From positions 1,426,001 to 1,490,000 of the forward strand of contig NZ_CP110806.1 of the NCBI RefSeq assembly GCF_026184235.1: DNA of 64,000 nucleotides, written 5' to 3'. A program made the position numbers and the translations under genes. This stretch comes from Cellulomonas sp. S1-8 (GTDB lineage Bacteria; Actinomycetota; Actinomycetes; Actinomycetales; Cellulomonadaceae). Positions 8,577 to 17,700 of this stretch are shown here, piece by piece; the first letter of the stretch is position 1, and each line of letters begins with the position of its first letter. The notes beneath the pieces are model-generated. The model was not told the DNA's origin. It searched no databases and saw nothing but the letters and a program-made list of their open reading frames with translations.

Positions 8577-8637
8577 CACGCGGCGGAACCTTCCACCCCA
8601 CCGACGCTGGCCGCGCGGCCCTCGCCGTTCCTAGCGT
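8577..8637 (+). promoter_or_regulatory. Promoter region of Gly-rich WXG-type gene (P2)
   Basis: Bases 8577-8599 hold a 23-bp element with core GCGGAACCTTCCACCCC. TAGCGT at 8632-8637 lies in the same CCTAGCGTCG context as P1, 47 bases after the first G of GGAA. The 23 bp recur exactly, on the opposite strand, at 27815-27837 before another WXG-type gene. A ribosome site AGGAGG (8680-8685) precedes ATG 8692. Confidence 0.55.
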
Positions 8638-8691
8638 CGAGCCCGCACCCACCGACCCCGCCGGACCACCGGCCCACCCAGGAGGCACCCG

Positions 8692-9789
8692 ATGTCCCAG
8701 CTCCAGGCCGGCTCGTTCCGCGGGTCCGACGTCGACGGGCTCGACCGGATCGTCCGCACCATGAGCGACGCGGCCGAGTTCGCGGACGACGTCGCGACGG
8801 CCCTGCGGGTTCTGGCCGCGGCGCTCGACGCGATGTCCTGGACGGGCTGGGCCGCGGCGTTCGCCCGGTACCTGCGTGCCGTGGTCATCCCGTGGGTCAC
8901 GACCGTCGCCCGGTACCTGCGCGGGTTCGCGCAGGTGCTGGCGCTGATCTCCCAGACGCAGAAGGACACGAGCGCGGACACGCCGACCGTGCACATCCCG
9001 GCGGCGGCGTTCACGCCCGTGCGGCTGCCGGGCACGTCGGCCGCGAACGCCCCCGCGCTGACCGCGCCGGGGACGGCCGTGGCGCCGGCCCCGCAGGGCG
9101 GCGGCGCGGCGGGTGCGGGTGCGCAGGTCGTCGTGCCGGTGTCGATCGGCTCGATCACGATCCACGTGGACGGCGCGGGCGGTGGTGGCGCGCAGGTGAC
9201 GACGCCCGCTGCCCCGACGGCTCGGTTCGACGCCGCGGGCGGTGCGACGGGCACCGGCACCGGCACCGGCACCGGCACCGCCGGACTTTCCGCCGGGAGC
9301 ATCGCCGGCGGCCTGGTCCGCGACCCGCAGGGGACCCTCGGTGCGGTCGGCGGCGGGATCGTCGGCGGGGGCGGCCCCGGCGGCGGGTCGGGGGGCGGGG
9401 CCGGTGGCCTCACCCCGACGTCGGCGTCCATCGGCGCCCCTGTGGACGCACCTGCCGGCGGCGCGGGTACGGGGTCGTCCGGCCCGGGCGCGTCCGGCGT
9501 GGACGCCCGGGGGGTCGCGGGGGACCCGCCGGTCAGCGCGACGCCCGTCGGCATCGGCCCGTCGCCGATCGGCGGGACCGAGGGCGCGCGCGCCGCGGCC
9601 GCCGCCGGGTTGGCCGCGCTCGAGACCGGCTCCGGCGCCCCCGTCGCGCTCGCCGCGGCGCCGCTCGGCCTCGCCGCGCTGGGCGCCGCGACGCTCGGCG
9701 CGCTGCGCAGCGGCAGCGACGAGGACGAGACCGACGGGGACGGCACCCCCGTCGCCGTCGAGGTCGCGATCGACCGGCAGGCCCGGTGA
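8692..9789 (+). CDS. WXG-type protein with Gly/Ala-rich tail
   Basis: 365 aa. The first 90 residues form a helical hairpin with a W-T-G turn (MSWTGWAAAF), a divergent WXG domain, followed by an aromatic-rich helix. From residue about 115 the protein becomes Thr/Ala/Pro- and then Gly-rich, with a TG dipeptide run encoded by five GCACCG repeats. It ends in two Ala-rich hydrophobic stretches and an acidic tail (SGSDEDETDGDG). No Sec signal peptide. The placement between two WXG100 genes and shared promoter architecture argue for a larger substrate or structural part of the secretion system. Function unknown. Confidence 0.7.
   Translation: MSQLQAGSFRGSDVDGLDRIVRTMSDAAEFADDVATALRVLAAALDAMSWTGWAAAFARYLRAVVIPWVTTVARYLRGFAQVLALISQTQKDTSADTPTVHIPAAAFTPVRLPGTSAANAPALTAPGTAVAPAPQGGGAAGAGAQVVVPVSIGSITIHVDGAGGGGAQVTTPAAPTARFDAAGGATGTGTGTGTGTAGLSAGSIAGGLVRDPQGTLGAVGGGIVGGGGPGGGSGGGAGGLTPTSASIGAPVDAPAGGAGTGSSGPGASGVDARGVAGDPPVSATPVGIGPSPIGGTEGARAAAAAGLAALETGSGAPVALAAAPLGLAALGAATLGALRSGSDEDETDGDGTPVAVEVAIDRQAR
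9251..9280 (+). repeat. Hexanucleotide tandem repeat, (GCACCG)x5
   Basis: Five perfect GCACCG copies inside the gene at 8692-9789, translated as alternating Thr-Gly. Being a multiple of three, copy-number change would alter length without breaking the frame. Confidence 0.9.
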
Positions 9790-9881
9790 TGAGCGCAGCC
9801 GACCTCCCGGGGCTCCGCGACGCCGTCGTGGGCGCGCCCCCCTCCGTCCGGCTCGGCGTCGCCGACCCGGCTCCGGCCTGA
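9789..9881 (+). CDS. Small 30-aa ORF between WXG genes
   Basis: ATG overlaps the stop of the preceding gene by one base (TGATG). The 30-residue product begins MSAADLPGLRDAVVGAP and has no recognisable motif. The overlap matches the style of coupling used elsewhere in this locus and is the only support for its being translated. It could instead be chance coding in the 160-base gap before the second WXG100 gene. Confidence 0.35.
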   Translation: MSAADLPGLRDAVVGAPPSVRLGVADPAPA

Positions 9882-9950
9882 CCACCACCCGGCACGGCCA
9901 CCACCCCGGCACCGGGCACCGCGCCCGGGCCCCACCGAAGGAGACCCACC

Positions 9951-10217
9951 ATGAGCAACGTCCTCGGCATGGACATCGCCGCCGCCCGCGACCTCGTGCG
10001 CATCATGAACGTCGACGCCGACGCGATCACGCAGATCACGAGCCGCCTCACCCAGCAGCTGCAGTCGACGCCCTGGTACGGCCCGGACTCCCAGCGCTTC
10101 AACGCGGACTGGTCGGGCCAGTACGTGCCGGCCCTGCAGCGGGTCGTCGAGGCGCTGCAGGCCAACGCCGCCGCCCTGTCGCAGCAGGCCGACGACCAGG
10201 AGATGGCCTCCTCCTGA
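9951..10217 (+). CDS. WXG100 (ESAT-6-like) secretion substrate, second copy
   Basis: 88 aa with the W-Y-G turn (STPWYGPDSQRF) between two amphipathic helices and a Q/A-rich second helix, a typical WXG100 protein. A ribosome site (GAAGGAGA) precedes ATG. It differs clearly from the copy at 8285 (W-S-G turn), so the two are distinct partners rather than recent duplicates. The export ATPase gene follows after 172 bases that contain two hairpins, so stoichiometry between substrate and ATPase may be set there. Confidence 0.9.
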   Translation: MSNVLGMDIAAARDLVRIMNVDADAITQITSRLTQQLQSTPWYGPDSQRFNADWSGQYVPALQRVVEALQANAAALSQQADDQEMASS

Positions 10218-10220
10218 CCC

Positions 10221-10347
10221 CCACCGGAACCCGGGTCACCGTCAGGGGGCCGAGAGGGTGACCGGTGTTCCGGTGGGCGAGCACCCCTCTCGCCGACCGG
10301 AACCCGGGTCACCGTCTCGGGCCCGATGACGTGACCGGTGTTCCGGT
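10221..10347 (+). repeat. Two tandem imperfect hairpins between WXG100 and eccC-like genes
   Basis: Hairpin 1 pairs 10221-10240 with 10257-10276 (18 of 20). Hairpin 2 pairs 10296-10312 with 10331-10347 (15 of 17). The arms are nearly the same sequence in both (left ACCGGAACCCGGGTCAC, right GTGACCGGTGTTCCGGT), so this is one palindromic unit repeated about 75 bp apart. No T-tract. It could attenuate read-through into the large ATPase gene, or be a dispersed palindromic element. Confidence 0.65.
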
Positions 10348-10389
10348 GGGCGTTGCACTGACCGCGTTCGACGAGCACCGGGAGCAGCC

Positions 10390-13300
10390 ATGTGGCGCCT
10401 GAGCATCCAGCCGACCCGCGACAGCGGCCTGCGGGCCGTCGACGTCGAGGTCGTCGCGCGGGACGGTGCGCGGGTCGCCGACCTGGCGCGGGCCCTCGCC
10501 GGGCACCTCGGCGCGGGCGCCGGCGCTCTGCTCGCCCCCACGACCGACGGCGCCCCGTGGCCGGCCGCGCTGCCGCTCGCACAGGCGCCGCTGCGCACGG
10601 GCGCCGTCGTGCCGGTGGCGTCCGTGCCGGCCACGTGGCTCGACCGCCCCGGCGCACGACGCCCCGTCCGGGCCCGCGTGCGGGTCGTCGCCGGCCCCGA
10701 CGCGGGGTCCGAGACGGACGTCGAGTCGGATGCGTTCACGATCGGCCGCGGCTCGGTCGCCACCGTCCGGCTGACCGACCCGTCGGTGTCCCGCGTGCAC
10801 GCGCGCGTCCTGCTCACCGGCGGCGTCGTCGTCAGCGACGAGGGCTCCGCGCACGGCACCCGCGTGGCGGGTCGCCCGGTGCTGCGCGCCCAGCCGGTCG
10901 GCTGGGGCGAGCGCGTCGAGGTCGGGCGCACGACGTTCGAGGTCCACCGCGGCGACGCCACGCCCCTGCCCGCCGACAGCGGCGTGCTCCGTCCCCCGCG
11001 CTTCGGTGCGCAGCTCGCCGCGGCCGAGCTCGAGGTGCCCGCCCCGCCGTCCGCGCCGCGCCGCACCCCGATGCCGTGGCCGATGATGCTCATGCCGGTG
11101 CTGCTGGGCGGCGCGATGTTCGCGGTGAACCGCAGCCCGTTCTCCCTGGTCTTCATGCTGGGCTTCCCGATGATGATGGTCGTCCAGCACGTCGTGGCCC
11201 GCCGCCAGCAGGTCGCGGAGCACGACGCGCAGCTGCAGGCCTGGCAGCGCGACGTCGACGACGTCGTCGGGCGGCTCGACGACGCGGCCCGCGTGCAACG
11301 GGAGCGGGCCGCGCAGGACGAGCCCGACCTGGTGACCGTGCGCGAGCGGCTCGCCGCGCGCGACCCCGGGACGTGGGCGCGGCAGCGCGCCGACGAGGAC
11401 TTCCTGCAGGTGCGCGCCGGGCTGGGCCCGCGGCCCGCGCTGGTCACGGGCGCGGTCGCGCGCGGCGGCGACCGCGTGCAGCGCGACCTGGCGGTCCGCG
11501 AGCTGACGGCGCGCGGCACGCTGACGGACCAACCCGTGCCGCTCGTGCTGGGCGGCCACCGGCTCGCGGCGGTCGTCTGCGCCGACCGGGACCGCGCCGA
11601 CGCGGCCGTGCGCGCGCTGCTCGTGCGCCTCGCGGCGGCGCACTCCCCGACGGACGTGACGTTCGCGGCCGTCCTCGGCACCGACGCGACGCACGTCGAG
11701 ACGTGGCTGCGCTGGCTGCCGCACACGGCGCACCGCGTCGGCGGGCTGCCGCCCGTGGCGGTCGGTGCCGCCGACGGCGGCGCGCTGCTCGAGGCGCTCG
11801 TCGCCGCGGACGGTGCCCGCGGGCACGTCGTGTGCCTGGTCGACGAGGACGCGGGCGTGCCGCGCCGGGCCGTCGAGGCCGTCGCCGCCGCCGCGTCGGA
11901 CCGCGGCGTGCACCTGCTGTGGGTCGGACGCGACGCGGCCCGCGTGCCGTCCGCGACGGACGTCCTGCTCGACCTCGACGCCCGCCTCGTGCGGCGCCGC
12001 GACCGGGGCGGGGACGACGTCGTGGACGTCGTCGACGAGCTCGACCTCGCGGCCGCCTGGCACACGGCGCGCACGCTCACGGCGTTCCGCGACGAGGCCG
12101 CGGTCGTCCCGCCGGACTCCGCGCTGCCCGGAGCGGTGCGCCTGCCGGACCTGGGGACGGACCTGCGCGACCCGGACGACGCGACCGCGGTCCTCGACCG
12201 GTGGGCGTCGTCGGCGGGCCTGCGCGCCCAGCTCGGTGCGGGGGCGGACGGCGTCGTGACGATCGACCTGCGCGAGGACGGCCCGCACGGCCTGGTCGCG
12301 GGCACCACGGGCTCCGGCAAGAGCGAGCTGCTGCAGACGCTGCTGTGCTCGCTGGCGACCAACAACCCGCCGACGCGCATCACGTTCCTGCTCGTGGACT
12401 ACAAGGGCGGTGCGGCGTTCCGCGAGTGCGCCGACCTGCCGCACACCGTCGGGTACATCACGGACCTCACGCCTGCGCTCGTGCAGCGGGCGCTGGTGTC
12501 GCTGCGCGCCGAGCTCACGTGGCGCGAGCACCTGCTCGCCGAGCACGGCGCCAAGGACCTCGTCGCGCTCGAGCGGCTGCGCCCCGACGTCGCGCCCCCC
12601 AGCATGCTCATCTGCGTCGACGAGTTCGCGGCGCTCCTGGGCGAGGTCCCGGAGTTCGTCGACGGCGTCGTCGACGTCGCGCAGCGCGGGCGGTCCCTCG
12701 GGATGCACCTGCTGCTCGCGACGCAGCGCCCCGCCGGGGTCGTCACGCCGCAGATCAAGGCGAACACCGACCTGCGGATCGCGCTGCGCATGGCGTCGAC
12801 CGACGACTCGACGGACGTCGTCGAGGCCCCCGACGCCGCGACCCTGTCCCGTCGCACCCCGGGCCGCGCGTGGCTGCGACGCACGGGGCACGGCACGCGC
12901 GAGCTCGTGCAGGTCGCCTGGGTCGGGGCGCACGAGCCCGTCCACGACGAGGCCGTCGCCGTGCAGGTCCGGGCGTTCAGCGCACGGACGGAGACCGCGG
13001 CCCCGGGTGCGTCGGGCCGGGTGCACGAGCGTTCCGACCTCGAGCGGCTCGTCCTGACGGTCGGCGAGGCGTTCGCCCGCTCCGGCCTCGCGGCGCCCAA
13101 GCGCCCCTGGCTGCCCGCGCTGCCCGACGAGGTGCTGCTGGCCGGCGGCGCGCCGGGTGCCCTGCTCCTGGGCGCCGACGCGCGCGACGAGGCGGCCGTC
13201 CCGGGCGCCACCGACGACGTCCACACGTGCGTGCCCGCCCCCGGCGTGCTGCCCGTCGGCATCGCGGACCTCCCGGGTGAGCAGACGCAGCACCCGCTGC

Positions 13301-14760
13301 TCGTCGACTACGCGCGCGCCGGTCACCTGCTGGTGCACGGTGCGTCGGGGAGCGGCAAGACCGAGCTGCTGCGCACCGTGGCCCTCGCGGCGACCCTCGC
13401 GCACGACCTGGCGCCCGCGCTGGTCTACGGCATCGACTCCGCGGGCGGCGGGCTGTCCGTCCTGGAGGCGCTGCCGTCCGTCGGGTCCGTGGTCGTCGAG
13501 CAGCAGCCCGAGCGCGTCACGCGGCTCCTGCGGATGCTCCACCGCACCCTCACCGAGCGCAACGCGCTGCTCGCCCGGCACGGCGCCGCGGACGTCGAGG
13601 CGCTCGCCGACACCGGCGTCGTGCTGCCGCGCGTGCACGTCCTCGTCGACAACCTGCCGCAGCTCGTCGAGCACCTCGAAGGTGGCGGACCGCTGCGCCG
13701 CGGTCACGTCGACCAGCTCGTCGCCGTGCTGCAGGACGGGCGCCGCTGCGGCGTGCACGTCACCGCCACCACACCGCGCCGCACCGGGCTGCCGTCGGCG
13801 CTCGCGGGCGCGTTCGGGCAGAGGCTCGTGCTGCGGATGACGTCGGTCGACGACTACCAGGTGCTCGGCGTCCCGCCGAGCGTGCTCGACGACCGCACGC
13901 CCCCGGGGCGCGGCCTGCTGGGACGCACGGAGGTGCAGGTCGCGACGGTCGGCGGCGCGGGCACCCCGCAGCAGGGCGCGCTGCTGCGTGACGTCGCCAC
14001 GCGCGAGGCCGGCCGGTACGCGGCGCAGCCGCCCGTCACCGTGCCCGCGATGCCCACGCGGGTGCCCGTCGACCTGGTCCCCGCCCCCGAGCGCGACGAC
14101 GTGTGCGTCGGCGTGGACGGCGACCTGGCCACGGGTGTCGTGCTGTCGCTGCTGCCCGCGCCCCTGCTCGTGCTCGGGCGTGGCGGGTCGGGGCGCACGT
14201 CGTTCCTCGTCGGGCTCGCCCACGCGGTCGGGCGGGCGGTGCACCGCCCGGACGCGGTCCACCTGCTCGGCCCGCGCGCCCGCCCCGCCGCGGGCGTCGA
14301 TGCCGCCGTCAGCGACCCGGCCGCGGCGACCGCGCTGCTGGAGGAGCTGCTGGCCGCCCCGGCGCCCACCGACGACGCCTGGCGCGTGCTGCTCGTCGAC
14401 GACGTCCACGAGTGGGAGCGCGGGTGGGAGCGCGGCGGTGACGACCGGCGGCTGGTCGAGCTGCTCGCCCGGGTCGTCGAGGAGGCGCCCGCGCGGCGGG
14501 TCGCGGTCGTCGTGGCCGCCGACGCCGACGAGGCGCGCGCCCGGCAGCACGTCGCGGGCGCGGTCGCCGCGGCCCGCCGCGCGCGCCGTGCCGTCCTGCT
14601 CGGACCCGAGATGGCGGACGGCTCGTTGGTCGGCGCCACGGTCCCGATGCACACCCACGAGCCGACGGGTGGCGTCGGGCGCGGGCTGCTGGTCAGTGCC
14701 GGAACTGTCCGAGTTGTCCAGGTACTATCGCCCTCTGCCGACCGGGAGCCCGTCCGTTGA
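10390..14760 (+). CDS. Type VII secretion FtsK/SpoIIIE-type ATPase (EccC/EssC-like)
   Basis: 1456 aa. Order: N-terminal beta domain (1-90); FHA domain (about 95-185, with I-G-R-G-S and S-R-V-H-A-R-V); two membrane segments (about 229-262, PWPMMLMPVLLGG region); then three ATPase modules. Walker A is GTTGSGKS at 638-645 and GASGSGKT at 984-991, but GRGGSGRT at 1263-1270, where the Lys is Arg. Module 1 has an intact Walker B (M-L-I-C-V-D-E-F). Module 2 reads V-D-N and module 3 V-D-D. An FHA domain plus two helices at the N terminus is closer to firmicute EssC than to mycobacterial EccC. It should drive export of the WXG proteins. No EccB, EccD, EccE or MycP gene is in the window. ATG 10390 follows a GGGAG site, and the stop overlaps the next start. 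Confidence 0.9.
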   Translation: MWRLSIQPTRDSGLRAVDVEVVARDGARVADLARALAGHLGAGAGALLAPTTDGAPWPAALPLAQAPLRTGAVVPVASVPATWLDRPGARRPVRARVRVVAGPDAGSETDVESDAFTIGRGSVATVRLTDPSVSRVHARVLLTGGVVVSDEGSAHGTRVAGRPVLRAQPVGWGERVEVGRTTFEVHRGDATPLPADSGVLRPPRFGAQLAAAELEVPAPPSAPRRTPMPWPMMLMPVLLGGAMFAVNRSPFSLVFMLGFPMMMVVQHVVARRQQVAEHDAQLQAWQRDVDDVVGRLDDAARVQRERAAQDEPDLVTVRERLAARDPGTWARQRADEDFLQVRAGLGPRPALVTGAVARGGDRVQRDLAVRELTARGTLTDQPVPLVLGGHRLAAVVCADRDRADAAVRALLVRLAAAHSPTDVTFAAVLGTDATHVETWLRWLPHTAHRVGGLPPVAVGAADGGALLEALVAADGARGHVVCLVDEDAGVPRRAVEAVAAAASDRGVHLLWVGRDAARVPSATDVLLDLDARLVRRRDRGGDDVVDVVDELDLAAAWHTARTLTAFRDEAAVVPPDSALPGAVRLPDLGTDLRDPDDATAVLDRWASSAGLRAQLGAGADGVVTIDLREDGPHGLVAGTTGSGKSELLQTLLCSLATNNPPTRITFLLVDYKGGAAFRECADLPHTVGYITDLTPALVQRALVSLRAELTWREHLLAEHGAKDLVALERLRPDVAPPSMLICVDEFAALLGEVPEFVDGVVDVAQRGRSLGMHLLLATQRPAGVVTPQIKANTDLRIALRMASTDDSTDVVEAPDAATLSRRTPGRAWLRRTGHGTRELVQVAWVGAHEPVHDEAVAVQVRAFSARTETAAPGASGRVHERSDLERLVLTVGEAFARSGLAAPKRPWLPALPDEVLLAGGAPGALLLGADARDEAAVPGATDDVHTCVPAPGVLPVGIADLPGEQTQHPLLVDYARAGHLLVHGASGSGKTELLRTVALAATLAHDLAPALVYGIDSAGGGLSVLEALPSVGSVVVEQQPERVTRLLRMLHRTLTERNALLARHGAADVEALADTGVVLPRVHVLVDNLPQLVEHLEGGGPLRRGHVDQLVAVLQDGRRCGVHVTATTPRRTGLPSALAGAFGQRLVLRMTSVDDYQVLGVPPSVLDDRTPPGRGLLGRTEVQVATVGGAGTPQQGALLRDVATREAGRYAAQPPVTVPAMPTRVPVDLVPAPERDDVCVGVDGDLATGVVLSLLPAPLLVLGRGGSGRTSFLVGLAHAVGRAVHRPDAVHLLGPRARPAAGVDAAVSDPAAATALLEELLAAPAPTDDAWRVLLVDDVHEWERGWERGGDDRRLVELLARVVEEAPARRVAVVVAADADEARARQHVAGAVAAARRARRAVLLGPEMADGSLVGATVPMHTHEPTGGVGRGLLVSAGTVRVVQVLSPSADREPVR

Positions 14761-17700
14761 ACCGCTCGACCACCACCTCAGGCCTGCTGCGGCGCCTGAC
14801 GGGCCGCCCGGGTGACCGGCAGCGCGGCTTCGCCGAGGCCGGTGTCGCCGTGACGGGCGCCGCTCTCGTACTGGGCGCCGCGCTCGGCTCGGGTGTGGCC
14901 TCGACCGTCGTGAGCATGTCCGACGGCGTCACCTGGCTGCCCGACGACGAGACCGGTCAGGTCGTGCAGATCAACCCGGGCACGGGGCGTGCCGAGCGTC
15001 GTCTGCAGGTGGCCGAGCCGGGCAGCGCCCTCGCGATCAGCCAGCGCGACGGGCACCTCGTCGTCACCGACGCGGGCACCGGGACGATGACGAGCATCGA
15101 CCTCGCGACCCTGATGGCCGCCGGGCAGCGCCGCTCCGACGAGCCGGCGCGCGTCCTGGTCGGCGGGGGCCAGGTGTACCTCGTGACGACCGCCACCGGT
15201 GTCGTGCGGGCGGTGGACCCGCTCTCGCTGCAGGACCTGGGCTCGCCCTTCCGCGTCGGCGTCGGGCTGGCCGACGCGGTCGTGGACGGCAGCGGTGCGG
15301 TGTGGGTCGTGACGACCGCGGGCGACGTCCGCTCGGTGACCTGGTTGCCCGACGCCAGGCGTTTCGACGCGAGCGACCTGCGACCCGTGCGGGGCGCGGG
15401 CACCGGGACCCGCCTGCTCCCGCACGCCCGTGGCGTCACGGTCTTCGCCCCCGACGGGGGTGCGGTGCTGCAGGTCGGCGTCGGGCGCGACCTCGCGGTC
15501 GCGGTGCCCGCCCTGACGGGCGAGGTGCTGCCTGCGTCGACCGCGCCCGCGGACCTCGCGCCGGCGGGCGTGCCCGACAGGTCGACGGTCGTGATGCTCG
15601 CGGGCGACCGCCTGCTCGAGATCGGTGTCGGTGAGCTCGGCTGCCCGCGACCCGGACGCCCCGCCGTGTTCGCGGGACTCGTGTACGTGCCGTGCACGGG
15701 CGCCGGTCGTGTCCTGATCCTGCGGCCCGACGGGACGCGGGCGCGCCCCGACGTCGTCGTCCCGGCCGGTCGGGACCCGCGCCTGCTCGTGGACGACGGC
15801 CGGCTCGTCGTGCACTCGGAGGACGGGGCGCGCGCGGTCGTCGTCGAGGCCGACGGCACGACACGCGTGATCGACACGGGTCGCGACGACGCGGCGGTGC
15901 ACGACCCGCGCGACGGCGGCGCGGCGGCGGTCGCCGCACCACCTCCGCACCGCCCCCCGTCGTCGCACCGTCCGGACGACGCGCCGCAGCAGGGCCCGCA
16001 GCAGGGCCCGCCGCAGGGTCCGTGGCAGGGCGGCCCCTGGGAGGGCGGCCCCTGGCAGGGCACGCCACCCCCGGGACCGGATGTCCCCGTGGCGCCGCCC
16101 GTCGCGGACCTGCCCGGTCCGGACGCGACCGCGGGGCCGTCTGCCGACCCGACCGTCGACCCGACGGCAGACCCGTCCGCCGACCCGTCGGCGGATCCGT
16201 CCGCGCGACCGAGCGCGACGCCCGGTCCGCTCGCCTCACCGGGCGACCGCCCCACGACGACGGCCCGCCCCACGACGACGGCCCGCCCCACGGCGACGGC
16301 CCGCCCCACGAGCACGGCTTCGCCCACCGCGTCGCCTCGCCCGTCCGCGGCCCCGGCACCCGACGCGCCGACCGGCGTCGTGGCGACGCTCGGGGAGCAG
16401 CAGCCCAGCGGGGGGACGGACGTCGTCGTCGTGTGGCGGGCGGTCACGCCGCGACCCGACGCGTACGTCGTGCGCGCGACCACGAGCGACGCCTCACCCC
16501 TCCTGGGCGTTCCCGAGCCGATCGAGCTCCGCGGTACGGTCCCGACGTCCGCGACGTTCCTGCAGGTCGGGTGCGACGCGCGGTTCGTCTTCACGGTGGA
16601 GGCCGTGGTCGACGGCGTCGCGTCGACGCCCGGCGCGAGCGCGTCGGTCCGCACGCCGCGCTGCGTCGGGCCGCTCCAGGCGCCCGTGGCCCCGACGGGC
16701 GTCACGGCGACCCCGCACGCGGACGGCACCGTCACGGTGTCGTGGACGCCGGCCACCGGTGAGGTCGACTCCTACCTCGTCGGCCCCCTCGGTGGGTCGA
16801 CGACCAGCACGGACGAGAGGGCGACCGCCGTGGTGCTGCGGGACGTGCCCCGCGGCACCGCGCTGCAGTTCGTCGTGCAGACGGTCCTGGGCGAGCAGAC
16901 CGCGGCGTCCGACCCGTCGGCGCCGGTCACGGTCGCCGGACCGCCGGGTGCCGTGACCTCGATCGCGGAGAGCCGGGGTCGGGCGACCACGGACGGCGAC
17001 CGCGAGGTCAGCGTGTTCTGGGGAGCCGCACCCGGCAACGGCTCGCCGGTGGAGGCCTACGACGTGGCGTGGAGCGGCGGCGGCCTCAGCGGCAGCCTCA
17101 CCACCGCCTCGACCTCCGCACTCGTCGCCTTCAACTGCGCAGGGATGAGCCTGTGCCACGAGGGCGGCGACGTGACCATCACGGTGACCGCGCGCAACGC
17201 CGTCGGGCAGGGGCCCGCGACGAGCTACGTGCACGAGCTGATGCCGTACGGCCGGCCCGTCGACGGCGACCGGGTCGTCGCGTCGGTGCGGGCCGGTGAG
17301 CCGGGCAGGAACGACCCGGGCGTCCCGATGTACGCGACGTTGGCGCCGCCCGCCTGGTGGGTCTCGCACACGGGCGGCTGCACGCTCGTCGTGACCCACG
17401 GGACGACGACCACGCGGGCCGTGCCGTGCGCCGCGGGCGAGGTGTCCGTCGGGGTGTTCGACGGCGGGGGCGGCACCGTGACGGTCGCCGTCCGCGCCGA
17501 GGGGGTGGCCGGGGGGACGGCGACGTCCGCCGCGGTCGCCGAGCTCGTGCCCGACAGACGCACGTGGGCGTACTGCGACCTGCAGACCGGGATCTGCACG
17601 GATCCCGTCGGTCTGGTCGACCCGGACGTCGTGGTCGTCCCCCTCCCGTGGGCGCCGCGCGCCCCGAGCGGCCCGGAACGGCCGCCGCTGGCCGCCACCG

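Noticed and set aside
7180..9935. Long minus-strand frames opposite the FHA and WXG genes
   Set aside because: They cover two recognisable WXG genes and a shared promoter element; composition typical of shadows.
10309..14658. 1449-codon open frame on the minus strand opposite the ATPase gene
   Set aside because: Product is Arg/His/Asp-rich with no domain, exactly antisense to a well-supported gene; a GC-rich shadow frame.
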